A DNA stretch of 64,000 nucleotides from CAWDVR01 sp044869805 (GTDB lineage Bacteria; Acidobacteriota; Thermoanaerobaculia; Multivoradales; SZUA-115), in NCBI GenBank assembly GCA_044869805.1, contig JBIOXV010000044.1, positions 1 to 64,000 of the forward strand, given 5' to 3'. The stretch's first letter is position 1; the number at the start of each line of letters is the position of its first letter. Positions 35,305-48,242 of the stretch are shown here, piece after piece. The position numbers and the translations under genes were made by a program. The notes beneath the pieces are model-generated. The model was not told the origin of the DNA. It searched no databases and was given only the letters and a program-made list of their open reading frames with translations.

Positions 35305-36050
35305 GATGTGACGTGAGGGTCGGCGCCAGGCTCGCGGTGCTGGGCATTGGCGCCTGGATGGCGCTGGCGGCGACGCCCGTGGCGTCGCAGGCGCAGCCCG
35401 ACCCGGAGCTCGCCTCCATCGAGGCGGAGTGGGCCGAGCCCCAGTCGGCCGAACCGAATCGGGCGCGCCTCGATCGCATCTACGCCGAGCACGACCTCGA
35501 CCTTTACACCGAGCGTGCCGGCTGGGCCGCGTACCTCGGCTACCTGCTCGAGCGCCTCGACGACTGGATCGCGGTCCGGGTGACCGGCTTCCTCAACCGC
35601 CTGCTGGGCAGCTCGACGGCCTGGAGAAACGTGATCTACGGCGTGATCGGCGCCGCGCTCGTCGCCCTCCTCGTCTGGCTCGCCCTGCTGTTGCGCTCCC
35701 TGCTGCGGCGGCGCGAGCCGGAGCAGGCGCCGGTGGTGGAGGTGCGTGCCCCGTCGCCCGCGGCTGGCGGCGCGGACGCCGCCGCCTGGCGTGCCGAGCT
35801 CGAGCGCCGGCTGGCGGCCGGCGACCTCGAGGCGGCGCTGGAGGCAGCCTGGTGGTGGCTCGCATGCTCCCTGGCCGGCTCCCGGGTCAACCCGGCGTGG
35901 ACCAGCCGCGAGCTGCTGGTCGCGGCCGGCCGTCCGGACCTCGGCCCCGCGGTGCGTGGCCTCGACGCCATGATCTATGGCGGGCAGCGGCTGGAGCGCA
36001 CCGCCGTCGAACGGGTCGTAGATCGCCTGGCCAAGGAGGTGGCGGCGTGA
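35301..36050 (+). CDS. DUF4129-like membrane protein
   Basis: 249 residues starting with GTG at 35301, overlapping the upstream stop (GTGA). A signal or anchor segment (LAVLGIGAWMALAATPVASQ) is followed by a short extracytoplasmic part, one TM helix (about 115-137, VIYGVIGAALVALLVWLALLL), a basic stop-transfer, and a cytoplasmic helical domain whose motif NPAWTSRELLVAAGR resembles the C-terminal DUF4129 domain found after transglutaminases. No transglutaminase domain is present. It lies between the multi-pass protein and the DUF4350 gene and is probably part of a membrane complex with MoxR. Confidence 0.8.
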   Translation: MRCDVRVGARLAVLGIGAWMALAATPVASQAQPDPELASIEAEWAEPQSAEPNRARLDRIYAEHDLDLYTERAGWAAYLGYLLERLDDWIAVRVTGFLNRLLGSSTAWRNVIYGVIGAALVALLVWLALLLRSLLRRREPEQAPVVEVRAPSPAAGGADAAAWRAELERRLAAGDLEAALEAAWWWLACSLAGSRVNPAWTSRELLVAAGRPDLGPAVRGLDAMIYGGQRLERTAVERVVDRLAKEVAA

Positions 36051-37176
36051 GGAACTGGTGGGCGTTGGCCGCGGTGGGGCTCGTGGTCGCCGTCACCTTC
36101 GCCTTCTGGATGTCGCGCGGCGGCGAAGGGGGCGGCCCCAGCGCTCTGGCGCAGGGCGCCGGCGGCTGGTTCGTGGCCCGCCTCTATCTCGAGGGCGAGG
36201 GCGGCCGCTCGCGGCTCCTCGACCGGGCGTTCGACGGCGCGGTCGAAGAGTCGGTGGTGGCCATCACCTTTCCGTGGCGGCGGCTGGTGATCGAGCCCGA
36301 TTTCTCGGTGCTCAGAGCCTGGGTGCGGCGCGGTGGGACGCTGGTGATCGGCGCCTCCGGGCGCCGCACGTCGCTGCCCGAGGAGCGCCTCCTCGGCGAC
36401 CTCGGCGTGGCCGTGGTCAAGGCCCGCCAGCGCCCGCCGCTCGCGCCGCTCGCCTGGCGCCGCCACGTCGAGGAGGAGTGGATTCTGGAGCCGGGACCCG
36501 CGCTAGGAGGGGGTCAGGTGGAGGCCACCGCCGTGGCAGCGTCTCCACGCATCACCGTGGCGGCCATGGAGCGCGTGCCGCGGGCTCCCGAGGGAGCGCA
36601 GATCTTCTACCAGAGAGCGAGCGGCGCGGGCTCGATCTTCAGCTTCGCCTACGGCAAGGGGCGCGTCGTGGTGCTGCCGGCCGACGCACTGTCGAACGCC
36701 AAGCTGCGGCAGACCGGCAACGCCCGCCTGCTGGCCTCGCTCGCCGCCTGGCTGGGGCCTTCGTGGGCCTTCGACGAGTACCATCACGGCCTGGTCGGCC
36801 GCGAGCAGGCGGCGGCGGAGGTCTCGCTGCTGCCCTTCGACCTCTTCTTCGTCCACCTCGGGCTGCTCTACGGCCTGGCGCTGTGGGCGCTGGGGAGGCG
36901 CTTCGGCCCGGCCTGGCGCGAGCCGCCGGTGCGGGCGGGCTCCGCGGCGTCGTTCCTCTTGGGGCTGGGGCGGCTGCACGACCGGCTGAAGCACCACCCG
37001 GCGGCGGCGGCGCTGCTCCTCGAACGGGCGGCGGAGATCGATCCCGCCTTCGCCCAGGCGATGGCCGGACGCGAGGGTTCGGAGCAGGAGAGCTGGAAAC
37101 GCGAGGCGGCGACCGCCGACCGCGAGGGATTGGTGAGGCTGGCGCGACGGGTCGCCGAGCTGCGAGGAGGGAAACC

Positions 37177-37180
<4 letters not shown>
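36047..37180 (+). CDS. DUF4350 domain protein
   Basis: 377 residues, GTG start overlapping the previous stop. N-terminal TM (about 4-20), then a Rossmann-like DUF4350 domain with VLRAWVRRGGTLVIGASGR and GKGRVVVLPADALSNAKLR, followed by the typical DEYHHG motif, and a second TM at about 263-285 (LFFVHLGLLYGLALWALGRRF) with a cytoplasmic tail. DUF4350 proteins are constant partners of MoxR ATPases and DUF58 proteins. Ligand unknown. The stop overlaps the moxR start (ATGA). Confidence 0.85.
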
Positions 37181-38133
<953 letters not shown>

Positions 38134-38161
38134 GGGCTATCGCCCTCGCCCCTCACCCCAG

Positions 38162-38189
38162 CCCTCTCCCCGCTGATGCGGGGCGAGGG
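38162..38189. repeat. REP-like GC-rich hairpin between moxR and the DUF58 gene
   Basis: CCCTCTCCCCGC (38162-38173), a TGAT loop, then GCGGGGCGAGGG (38178-38189): an 11-of-12-bp stem. It is set in a context (CCCTCACCCCAGCC... on the left, GGTAGGGGTGAAGG on the right) typical of interspersed repetitive palindromes. It may attenuate or stabilise the operon mRNA. There is no T-run, so it is not a standard terminator. Confidence 0.6.
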
Positions 38190-38220
38190 GGCCGGAGCAC
38201 GCTAGGGTAGGGGTGAAGGT

Positions 38221-39582
38221 ATGCCCGCCACGCGCCTCTTCGTCGCCCTCGGCCTCGCCACCCTGCTGCTGATCGCGGGGCTTGCCGAGCCCGCCCTGGC
38301 CCGGGTGGCCCTGGCCGGCGACGGCCTGCTGCTGGCCGCCTTCTGCCTCGACCTCGCCCGCGCCCGCCGTGTGGCGCTGACCGCCGAACGGAGCTGGCCG
38401 CCGCTGCTGGTGCAGGGCGCCCCGACCGAGGTGCGGGTGGCCGTGAGCGCGCCGGGGCCTCGCGCCCTGGCTGGAGGAAAGCCGAGGGCCGCGGGCAAGG
38501 CCGGGACCGTAGTCGTGCGCCTGCGCGAGGGCCTCCATCCGGCCCTCGCCGAGACTCCGCGGCGTACCGAGGTCGGGGTACCGCGCGGCGGCGCCGCGAC
38601 CTGGACCTACGCCCTCGTCCCCCGGCACCGCGGCGAGCCGGTCGTGGCGCCGCTCACCGCCCGCGTGCTCGGCCCCTGGCGCCTCGCCTGGTCGCAGCGC
38701 GATCTGCTGGCGCCCGAGCGGCGGCACGTCTACCCGCAGGTGCGCTGGGAGGGGCGGGTGGGGCAGCTCCTCACCCTGGCGCAGCGGCATCAGCTCGGCA
38801 GCCTGCCGTTCGCCACCCAGGCCACCGGCACCGAGCCCTACGCCCTGCGCGAGTACCGGGCGGGAGACCCGCCGGCCAAGATCCACTGGAAGGCCACCGC
38901 CCGCCACGGCCACCTGGTGACCCGCGAGGAGACCTGGGAGCGCGGCGCGCGGCTCGTGATCCTGCTCGACGGGGCGCGGGCCATGACCTCGCGGCAGGGC
39001 GAGCGCAGCAAGCTCGACCACGCGCTGGCGGCGGCCCTCGCGCTGGCGCGGGTGGCGGCCGGGCGCGGCGACCGCGTGACCCTGATCGCCTTCGCCGACC
39101 GCCTGGAGCGGGCCGTGCGCCTGGCGCCGGGCGCCCGCGGCCTGGCCACCGCCTACCGGGCGCTCTACGACCTCGAGGCCCGCCTCGCCGAGCCGGCCTA
39201 CGACGTGGCCGCCGCCGAGGCCCTGCGGCTCGAGGCCCGCAGCGCCACGGTGGTGCTCTTCACCTCGGTGGTCGATCTGGCGGCTGCCGAGCTGCTGCGC
39301 GAGGCCCTGCTCGCCCTCGAGCGCCGCCACCGGCCGCTGCTCGTCAACCTCGAAGACCCCGAGCTCGCGGCCCTCTCCCGGCGCCCGCCGCGCGACGCGC
39401 CCGAGGCCTTCGCCCAGGTCGCGGCGCTCGAGATCGCGCTCGCCAACCGCAAGCTGGGCCGCACCCTGCGCCGGGCGGGGGTCAGGGTCGTGTCCACCGC
39501 CGCCGACCGCCTGGCGCTCGAGGCCCTCGAGGCTTACCTCGCGATGTTCAGGACGCGGCTGCGGCGCAGGCGGGTGGCGTAG
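38221..39582 (+). CDS. DUF58 domain protein (MoxR partner)
   Basis: 453 residues. Two N-terminal TM helices (about 5-45) hold the protein in the membrane, then a beta-rich segment and the DUF58 signature LREYRAGDPPAKIHWKATAR at about 208-227, followed by a VWA-like domain with VILLDGARAM as a MIDAS-like strand. DUF58 proteins are the usual substrate or adaptor of MoxR ATPases. It closes the operon that starts with the RDD gene. Although separated from moxR by a REP-like hairpin, its orientation and family make co-function likely. Confidence 0.9.
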   Translation: MPATRLFVALGLATLLLIAGLAEPALARVALAGDGLLLAAFCLDLARARRVALTAERSWPPLLVQGAPTEVRVAVSAPGPRALAGGKPRAAGKAGTVVVRLREGLHPALAETPRRTEVGVPRGGAATWTYALVPRHRGEPVVAPLTARVLGPWRLAWSQRDLLAPERRHVYPQVRWEGRVGQLLTLAQRHQLGSLPFATQATGTEPYALREYRAGDPPAKIHWKATARHGHLVTREETWERGARLVILLDGARAMTSRQGERSKLDHALAAALALARVAAGRGDRVTLIAFADRLERAVRLAPGARGLATAYRALYDLEARLAEPAYDVAAAEALRLEARSATVVLFTSVVDLAAAELLREALLALERRHRPLLVNLEDPELAALSRRPPRDAPEAFAQVAALEIALANRKLGRTLRRAGVRVVSTAADRLALEALEAYLAMFRTRLRRRRVA

Positions 39583-39726
39583 AGCCAGTGTCCAAGGCGC
39601 TCTACGGCTGGGGGATGTCGTGGGACGCCTGACGGCCTGTTCCAGCGGACGGTTTGGACGACGCAACCAGGAGCTTCACCGCTTCGTCTCGGCTGAGCTG
39701 TCCAGGGGGTCATGGCGGCAAGTACT

Positions 39727-40176
39727 CTACAGCGGCGTCTCGCCGGGGCTGGTGCCGAGGAGGTCGATCTCGCCCTGCCGGTCCTCGGGCAGGAACAGCA
39801 GCGTCTCGAACTCCCAGGGCTGGCCGTCGCGGCGCTCGGCTTCGATCCTGAGGCGCCCCCGGCCCTTAGGGCCGGAGAGTGGCAGCAGCATCTGGGCCTC
39901 GCCGCTGGAGCTCTGGATGTTGATCGAGCTGTTGCGGGGGAAGCCGGCCTCGATCGGCTCGCCCAGCACCTCGACCACCGCCGGGCTCGCCTTGGCGCGC
40001 GCCACGGCCTCGTCCTTGAGCTCGGTGAAGCCCGCGGAGCGAAAAGCCCAGAAGGCACCGCCGCCGAGGATGGCGACGAAAAGGATCGGCAGCAGGACGC
40101 AGCCTAGCAGGCAGCCGCCGATGCCCCAGGTCCAAGGGTTCCGCCAGAAGCTCCGCTCGCCGTCTCGACTTGCCAT
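39727..40176 (-). CDS. Coa1-like membrane protein
   Basis: 149 residues. An N-terminal TM (about 17-45, GGCLLGCVLLPILFVAILGG) is followed by a soluble domain with FTELKDEAVARAKASPAVVEVLGEPIEAG, the helix-turn pattern of the Coa1 (cytochrome oxidase assembly protein 1) family, and then a beta-rich part ending FETLLFLPEDRQGEIDLLG. Bacterial members are uncharacterised; no cytochrome oxidase gene is nearby. The gene is divergent from the PilT-like gene (102 bp between starts). The 144 bp downstream, up to the DUF58 stop, hold no gene I can see. Confidence 0.72.
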   Translation of the reverse strand: MASRDGERSFWRNPWTWGIGGCLLGCVLLPILFVAILGGGAFWAFRSAGFTELKDEAVARAKASPAVVEVLGEPIEAGFPRNSSINIQSSSGEAQMLLPLSGPKGRGRLRIEAERRDGQPWEFETLLFLPEDRQGEIDLLGTSPGETPL

Positions 40177-40278
40177 GGTCAGTATCTCCCGCTGGCGCCG
40201 AGTCTAACTCCGGCCTTCGCGGTCGCCAGCTCTGCCTCCTTGCGTGTTAATCTCAAATCGATCTGAACAGCCAAACAA

Positions 40279-41694
40279 GTGAAGAGTATGCTGGAATCAA
40301 AAGAGGAGCTCCTGCTCGCTCGGCTGGCGCTGCACATGAAGCTGCTCACCCAGGAGCAGATCGCCGAGGTGCTGCGCCAGCGGCAGCAAGAGCCGGCGAG
40401 GGGCCAGGACCTGGGCTCTTTCCTGCTGAGTCGCGGCTACCTGACCTCTCCGGGCTTCGCCGCCCTGCGCCAGGCTTACAGCCGGTATCTCAGCAAGCGG
40501 GACGAAGAGGCGGCGGCCGCGCAGAAGCCCACGGCTCCCTCTCCCGCGCCGGCGGTGCCGCAAGCGGGAGCGCCGGCGATGGCGGGCGGTGCCGCGGCCC
40601 CGGCTGCTCCTGAGCTCGCCCCCCTCGCCTACCGCCCCGGCGCCACGCCGCTCGAAGACCTCCTGCGGCAGACGCTCGCAGCCGGGGCAAGCGATCTTCA
40701 CCTGCACCCAGGAGCGCCGCTCAAGCTGCGCGTCGACGGCCGGCTGCGCGACGCCTCGCCGGCGCTGCTCGAGCCGGCCGAGGCCGAGCGGCTGATCCTC
40801 TCGGTGCTCGACGCCGCGGCGCGCGACAAGCTGGCACGCGAGCAGCAGCTCGACTTCGCCCACGCTCTCCCCGGCGTCGGGCGCTTCCGCGCCAGCGCCT
40901 ACCGCACGCAGAACGGGCTCGACGGAGTGTTCCGCGCCATCCCTGCCCGGGTTCCGACCTTGGCCGATCTCGGCCTGCCCGAGTCGGTGGCCGCGGTGTC
41001 GCGCTTCCACCAGGGCCTGGTGCTGATCACCGGGCCGGCGGGCTGCGGCAAGTCCTCGACCATGGCGGCGCTGGTGCAGGAGGTGGCCGCGGCACGGCCG
41101 GACCACGTCATCACCTTCGAGGAGCCGATCGAGTACCTGCTCGCCGGCGGCCGCGGCCTGATCAACCAGCGCGCCGTGGGGCACCACACCGCCTCCTTCG
41201 CCCGCGCCCTGCGCGGCGCACTGCGCGAGGACCCGGACGTGATCGTGATCGGCGAGCTGCGCGATCTCGAGACCATCCAGCTCGCGCTGACCGCCGCCGA
41301 GACCGGCCATCTGGTGTTCGGCACCCTTCACACCTCGAGCGCGCTGCGCACCATCAACCGGCTGCTGGGGGTGTTCCCGCCGCAGCAGCAGACCCAGATC
41401 CGCACCATGCTCTCGGAGTCGCTGCGCGCCGTGGTCTCGCAGCGGCTGGTAGTGCGGGCCGACGGCCGGGGCCGGGTGCCGGTGGTGGAGGTGCTGTTCA
41501 ACACCAAGGCGGTCGGCAACCTGATCCGCGAGAGCAAGGTCTTCCAGATCCGCTCCATCATGCAGACCGGCTCGGCGCACGGCATGGTGCTCGCGGACAG
41601 CTCGCTCCTCGAGCACGTCAAGGCCGGGCGTATCAGCCGCGAGGAGGCGCTGCGCCACGCCGAGGACCCGCGCAAGCTCGGCGCCGCGCCCTGA
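40279..41694 (+). CDS. PilT-family ATPase with N-terminal extension
   Basis: 471 residues from GTG 40279 (ATG at 40288 is an equally good start). Residues about 1-75 form a helical region like the GspE/MshE N-terminal domain (LLTQEQIAEVLRQRQQE... DLGSFLLSRGYL), then an Ala/Pro linker and a complete PilT motor: Walker A GPAGCGKSS (K about 258), Asp box FEEPIEY, Walker B VIVIGELRDLE, His box GTLHTSSALRTI and a degenerate AIRNLIRE-like motif VGNLIRES. It probably powers or tunes type IV pilus retraction. The second pilT starts 12 nt downstream. Unlike canonical PilT, the loop has Ala-Gly-Cys in place of Thr-Gly-Ser. Confidence 0.88.
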   Translation: MKSMLESKEELLLARLALHMKLLTQEQIAEVLRQRQQEPARGQDLGSFLLSRGYLTSPGFAALRQAYSRYLSKRDEEAAAAQKPTAPSPAPAVPQAGAPAMAGGAAAPAAPELAPLAYRPGATPLEDLLRQTLAAGASDLHLHPGAPLKLRVDGRLRDASPALLEPAEAERLILSVLDAAARDKLAREQQLDFAHALPGVGRFRASAYRTQNGLDGVFRAIPARVPTLADLGLPESVAAVSRFHQGLVLITGPAGCGKSSTMAALVQEVAAARPDHVITFEEPIEYLLAGGRGLINQRAVGHHTASFARALRGALREDPDVIVIGELRDLETIQLALTAAETGHLVFGTLHTSSALRTINRLLGVFPPQQQTQIRTMLSESLRAVVSQRLVVRADGRGRVPVVEVLFNTKAVGNLIRESKVFQIRSIMQTGSAHGMVLADSSLLEHVKAGRISREEALRHAEDPRKLGAAP

Positions 41695-41705
41695 GCGGAG
41701 CCTGC

Positions 41706-42788
41706 ATGGCCGAGATCGACGAGCTGTTCCGCTACCTGAAGGCGCACGAGGGCTCGGACCTGCACCTCGCGGCCGGTGGCCCGCCGCGCATCCGCCGCCG
41801 CGGCGAGCTCGAGCCGGTGGAGGGCCGGCCGGTGCTCACGGTCCCCGGCCTCGAGCGCATGCTGGAGGAGATCGCCAGCTCCGAGGACTTCGCCGAGTAC
41901 CGCGCCGCGGGCGACCTCGACTTCGCCTACAGCCTGCCCGGAGTGGGCCGCTTCCGCGCCAACTACCTGCGCCAGGAGCACGGGCCGGCGGCGGTGTTCC
42001 GCCTGATCCCGGAGCGCGTGCGCAGCGCCGAGGAGCTCAACCTGCCGCCGGCGATCGAGGGCCTGGCCCACCAGAGGAGTGGGCTGGTCCTGGTCACCGG
42101 CCCCACCGGCTCCGGCAAGTCGACGACTCTCGCGGCGGTGATCGACCGCATCAACTCGCTCTACGAGCGGCACGTGCTGACCATCGAGGACCCCATCGAG
42201 TTCGTGCACGCCAACCGCCGCTCGGTGTTCTCGCAGCGCGAAGTGGGCAAGGACGTGCCGAGCTTCGCCGCCGCGCTGCGCGCCGCGGTGCGCCAGGACG
42301 CCGACGTGATCCTGGTGGGCGAGCTGCGCGACCTGGAGACCATCGCCCTGGCGGTGACCGCCGCCGAGATGGGCAGCCTGGTCTTCGGTACCCTGCACAC
42401 CAACAGCGCCGCCAAGACCATCGACCGCCTGATCGACGTCTTCCCGCCCGACGAGCAGCCGCAGATCCGCTCGACTCTCGCCGAGTCGATCACCGGCATC
42501 GTGGCGCAGCAGCTCCTGCCCACGGCGGACGGCAAGGGCCGGGTGGCGGCCTTCGAGATCCTGCTCAAGACCCCCGGCCTGCCCAACATGATCCGCGAGG
42601 GCAACACGCCGCTCCTGGTGTCGGTGATCCAGGGCGGCGGCGCGCAGGGCATGCGGATGATGGACGACTCGCTCCTCGAGCTGGTCAAGGGCGGCAAGGT
42701 GTCGGCCGACGAGGCCGTGCGCCGCGCCGCCGACCGCGCGGTGTTCGAGCGCCACCTCGCCGCGGGACAGGGACGAGGGCTCGAATAG
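41706..42788 (+). CDS. pilT: Type IV pilus retraction ATPase PilT
   Basis: 360 residues, the canonical PilT length. The N-terminal PAS-like domain opens with EGSDLHLAAGGPPRIRRRG. Walker A GPTGSGKST, Asp box TIEDPIEF, Walker B VILVGELRDLET, His box GTLHTNSAAKTIDRLID and the C-terminal region PNMIREGNTPLL complete the motor. It depolymerises pilin to retract the fibre. It follows a longer PilT paralogue with 12 nt between them; the pair may be heteromeric or have divided tasks (PilT/PilU-like). No pilin or assembly gene lies in the window. Confidence 0.94.
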   Translation: MAEIDELFRYLKAHEGSDLHLAAGGPPRIRRRGELEPVEGRPVLTVPGLERMLEEIASSEDFAEYRAAGDLDFAYSLPGVGRFRANYLRQEHGPAAVFRLIPERVRSAEELNLPPAIEGLAHQRSGLVLVTGPTGSGKSTTLAAVIDRINSLYERHVLTIEDPIEFVHANRRSVFSQREVGKDVPSFAAALRAAVRQDADVILVGELRDLETIALAVTAAEMGSLVFGTLHTNSAAKTIDRLIDVFPPDEQPQIRSTLAESITGIVAQQLLPTADGKGRVAAFEILLKTPGLPNMIREGNTPLLVSVIQGGGAQGMRMMDDSLLELVKGGKVSADEAVRRAADRAVFERHLAAGQGRGLE

Positions 42789-42806
42789 ACCGCCGCCCGC
42801 GGCTGT

Positions 42807-42812
42807 TACAAT
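42807..42812 (+). promoter_or_regulatory. -10 hexamer TACAAT before the aconitase-family gene
   Basis: TACAAT followed by 8 nt and the GTG start at 42821. No good -35 is visible 17 nt upstream. Spacing predicts a transcript starting almost at the start codon. Confidence 0.45.
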
Positions 42813-42820
42813 CTGTTGAC

Positions 42821-44836
<2,016 letters not shown>

Positions 44837-44855
44837 CGGTGCTATCGTTCCGCTC

Positions 44856-45083
44856 ATGAGCCTCGCAGACAGGATCGTAGCCGAGCTGGAAGGGCTTCCC
44901 GAAGAGAGGCAGGCCGAAGTGCTCGACTTCGTCGAGTTCCTTTCCGCGAAGCACACCAGCTCGGCGGACGGTCGAGCGGCGGACAGGGAATGGATGGAGG
45001 CGTCGCTCGCCTCCGCGCTGCGCGGGATGGAGGCCGAGGCCGAGGACTACTCCCTGGCCGACCTCAAGGAACGGTTCTCTTGA
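44856..45083 (+). CDS. DUF2281-type antitoxin
   Basis: 75 residues. The opening MSLADRIVAELEGLPEERQAEVLDFVEFL is the typical DUF2281/VapB-like antitoxin helix pair, followed by a charged tail ending SLADLKERFS. A TATCGT hexamer lies 7 nt before the ATG (possible leaderless promoter). Its stop (TGA 45081-45083) overlaps the TTG that would start the MazF-like toxin reading frame. Because that toxin is frameshifted, this antitoxin may be an orphan. Confidence 0.8.
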   Translation: MSLADRIVAELEGLPEERQAEVLDFVEFLSAKHTSSADGRAADREWMEASLASALRGMEAEAEDYSLADLKERFS

Positions 45084-45468
45084 TCCAAGAGGGCCAGGTC
45101 GTCCTCTTCCGCTTTCCTTTCGCAGACCAGCCTACCGCCAAGCTCCGTCTTGCCCTCGTCCTGCGGCGGCTGCCGGGCCGGCACGACGACTGGCTTCTGT
45201 GCATGGTTTCCTCGCAGCTCGATCAAACCGTGGCCGATCTCGATGAGGTAATCCAGGGGTCGGACTCCGACTTGCCCGCTCAGGGCTCAAGCGATCCAGC
45301 GTCCTCAGGATCTGCCGACTGGCGGTCGCCGAGGCTTCTGTCCTCGTTGGCGCTCTCGGGGAGATCGAGCCGGAGCGGCTGGCGCGGGTTCGGCAGCGCC
45401 TTGCCCGCTGGTTGAGCCCGGGTTCAGGCCCTCCTCACGCAGGCGCCGCAGCTCGTCCTGGGTCATGA
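45080..45468 (+). pseudogene. MazF/PemK-like toxin, frameshifted
   Basis: From TTG 45080 the frame encodes LIQEGQVVLFRFPFADQ, then LRLALVLRRLPGRHDDWLL and CMVSSQLDQ, the start of a MazF/PemK-type ribonuclease. After about residue 68 (near 45283) the coding sense moves to another frame that reads GLKRSSVLRICRLAVAEASV and then LVGALGEIEPERLARVRQRL, ARWL, the expected C-terminal half. One base seems to be missing around CAGGG at 45281-45285. The shifted frame runs on to a TGA at 45466. This is either a true inactivating deletion or a sequencing error. The gene overlaps its antitoxin by 4 nt. Confidence 0.75.
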
Positions 45469-45532
45469 AGCCGTCGAGCGTGCCGAGGCGGTCGACCAGC
45501 TTCTGCAGCCGGTGGCGCACGGTTGTCGTCAT
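45305..45532 (-). CDS. Small hypothetical protein antisense to the toxin relic (doubtful)
   Basis: 75 residues. The first half (MTTTVRHRLQKLVDRLGTLD... MTQDELRRLRE) has the look of a real helical protein; the second half is Pro/Ala/Arg-rich and covers the antisense of the toxin remnant, so it may not be authentic. A TACTGT hexamer lies 4 nt before the ATG with TTGCCA further up. I do not recognise a family. It is the only coding candidate for 45469-45675. Confidence 0.3.
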   Translation of the reverse strand: MTTTVRHRLQKLVDRLGTLDGFMTQDELRRLREEGLNPGSTSGQGAAEPAPAAPARSPRERQRGQKPRRPPVGRS

Positions 45533-45675
45533 GCCCACAGTATCGAAGAGCTAGGTATTCCTGGCAAGCTAGCCGAGATTCCGCCGGCGGATCTCGCCGG
45601 CCTTTCGAAACCTGCGCAGCCCTTCTCGCGTCCTCTTGCTCAAGACCCATCCGCCCCGGCCAAGAGGAGGCCCCC

Positions 45676-48114
<2,439 letters not shown>

Positions 48115-48242
48115 GACGCCGAGCTCGGCGAGGGGGCCGGCTCCTCGCCGCCGCGTCGTGGGGCTGGCGGGGTTTCATAAACTCTCGCCCCTGTTCTACG
48201 TCCTCTATGGTGAGGGCGACCGACGGCGGTCAGGAGGGCCCC

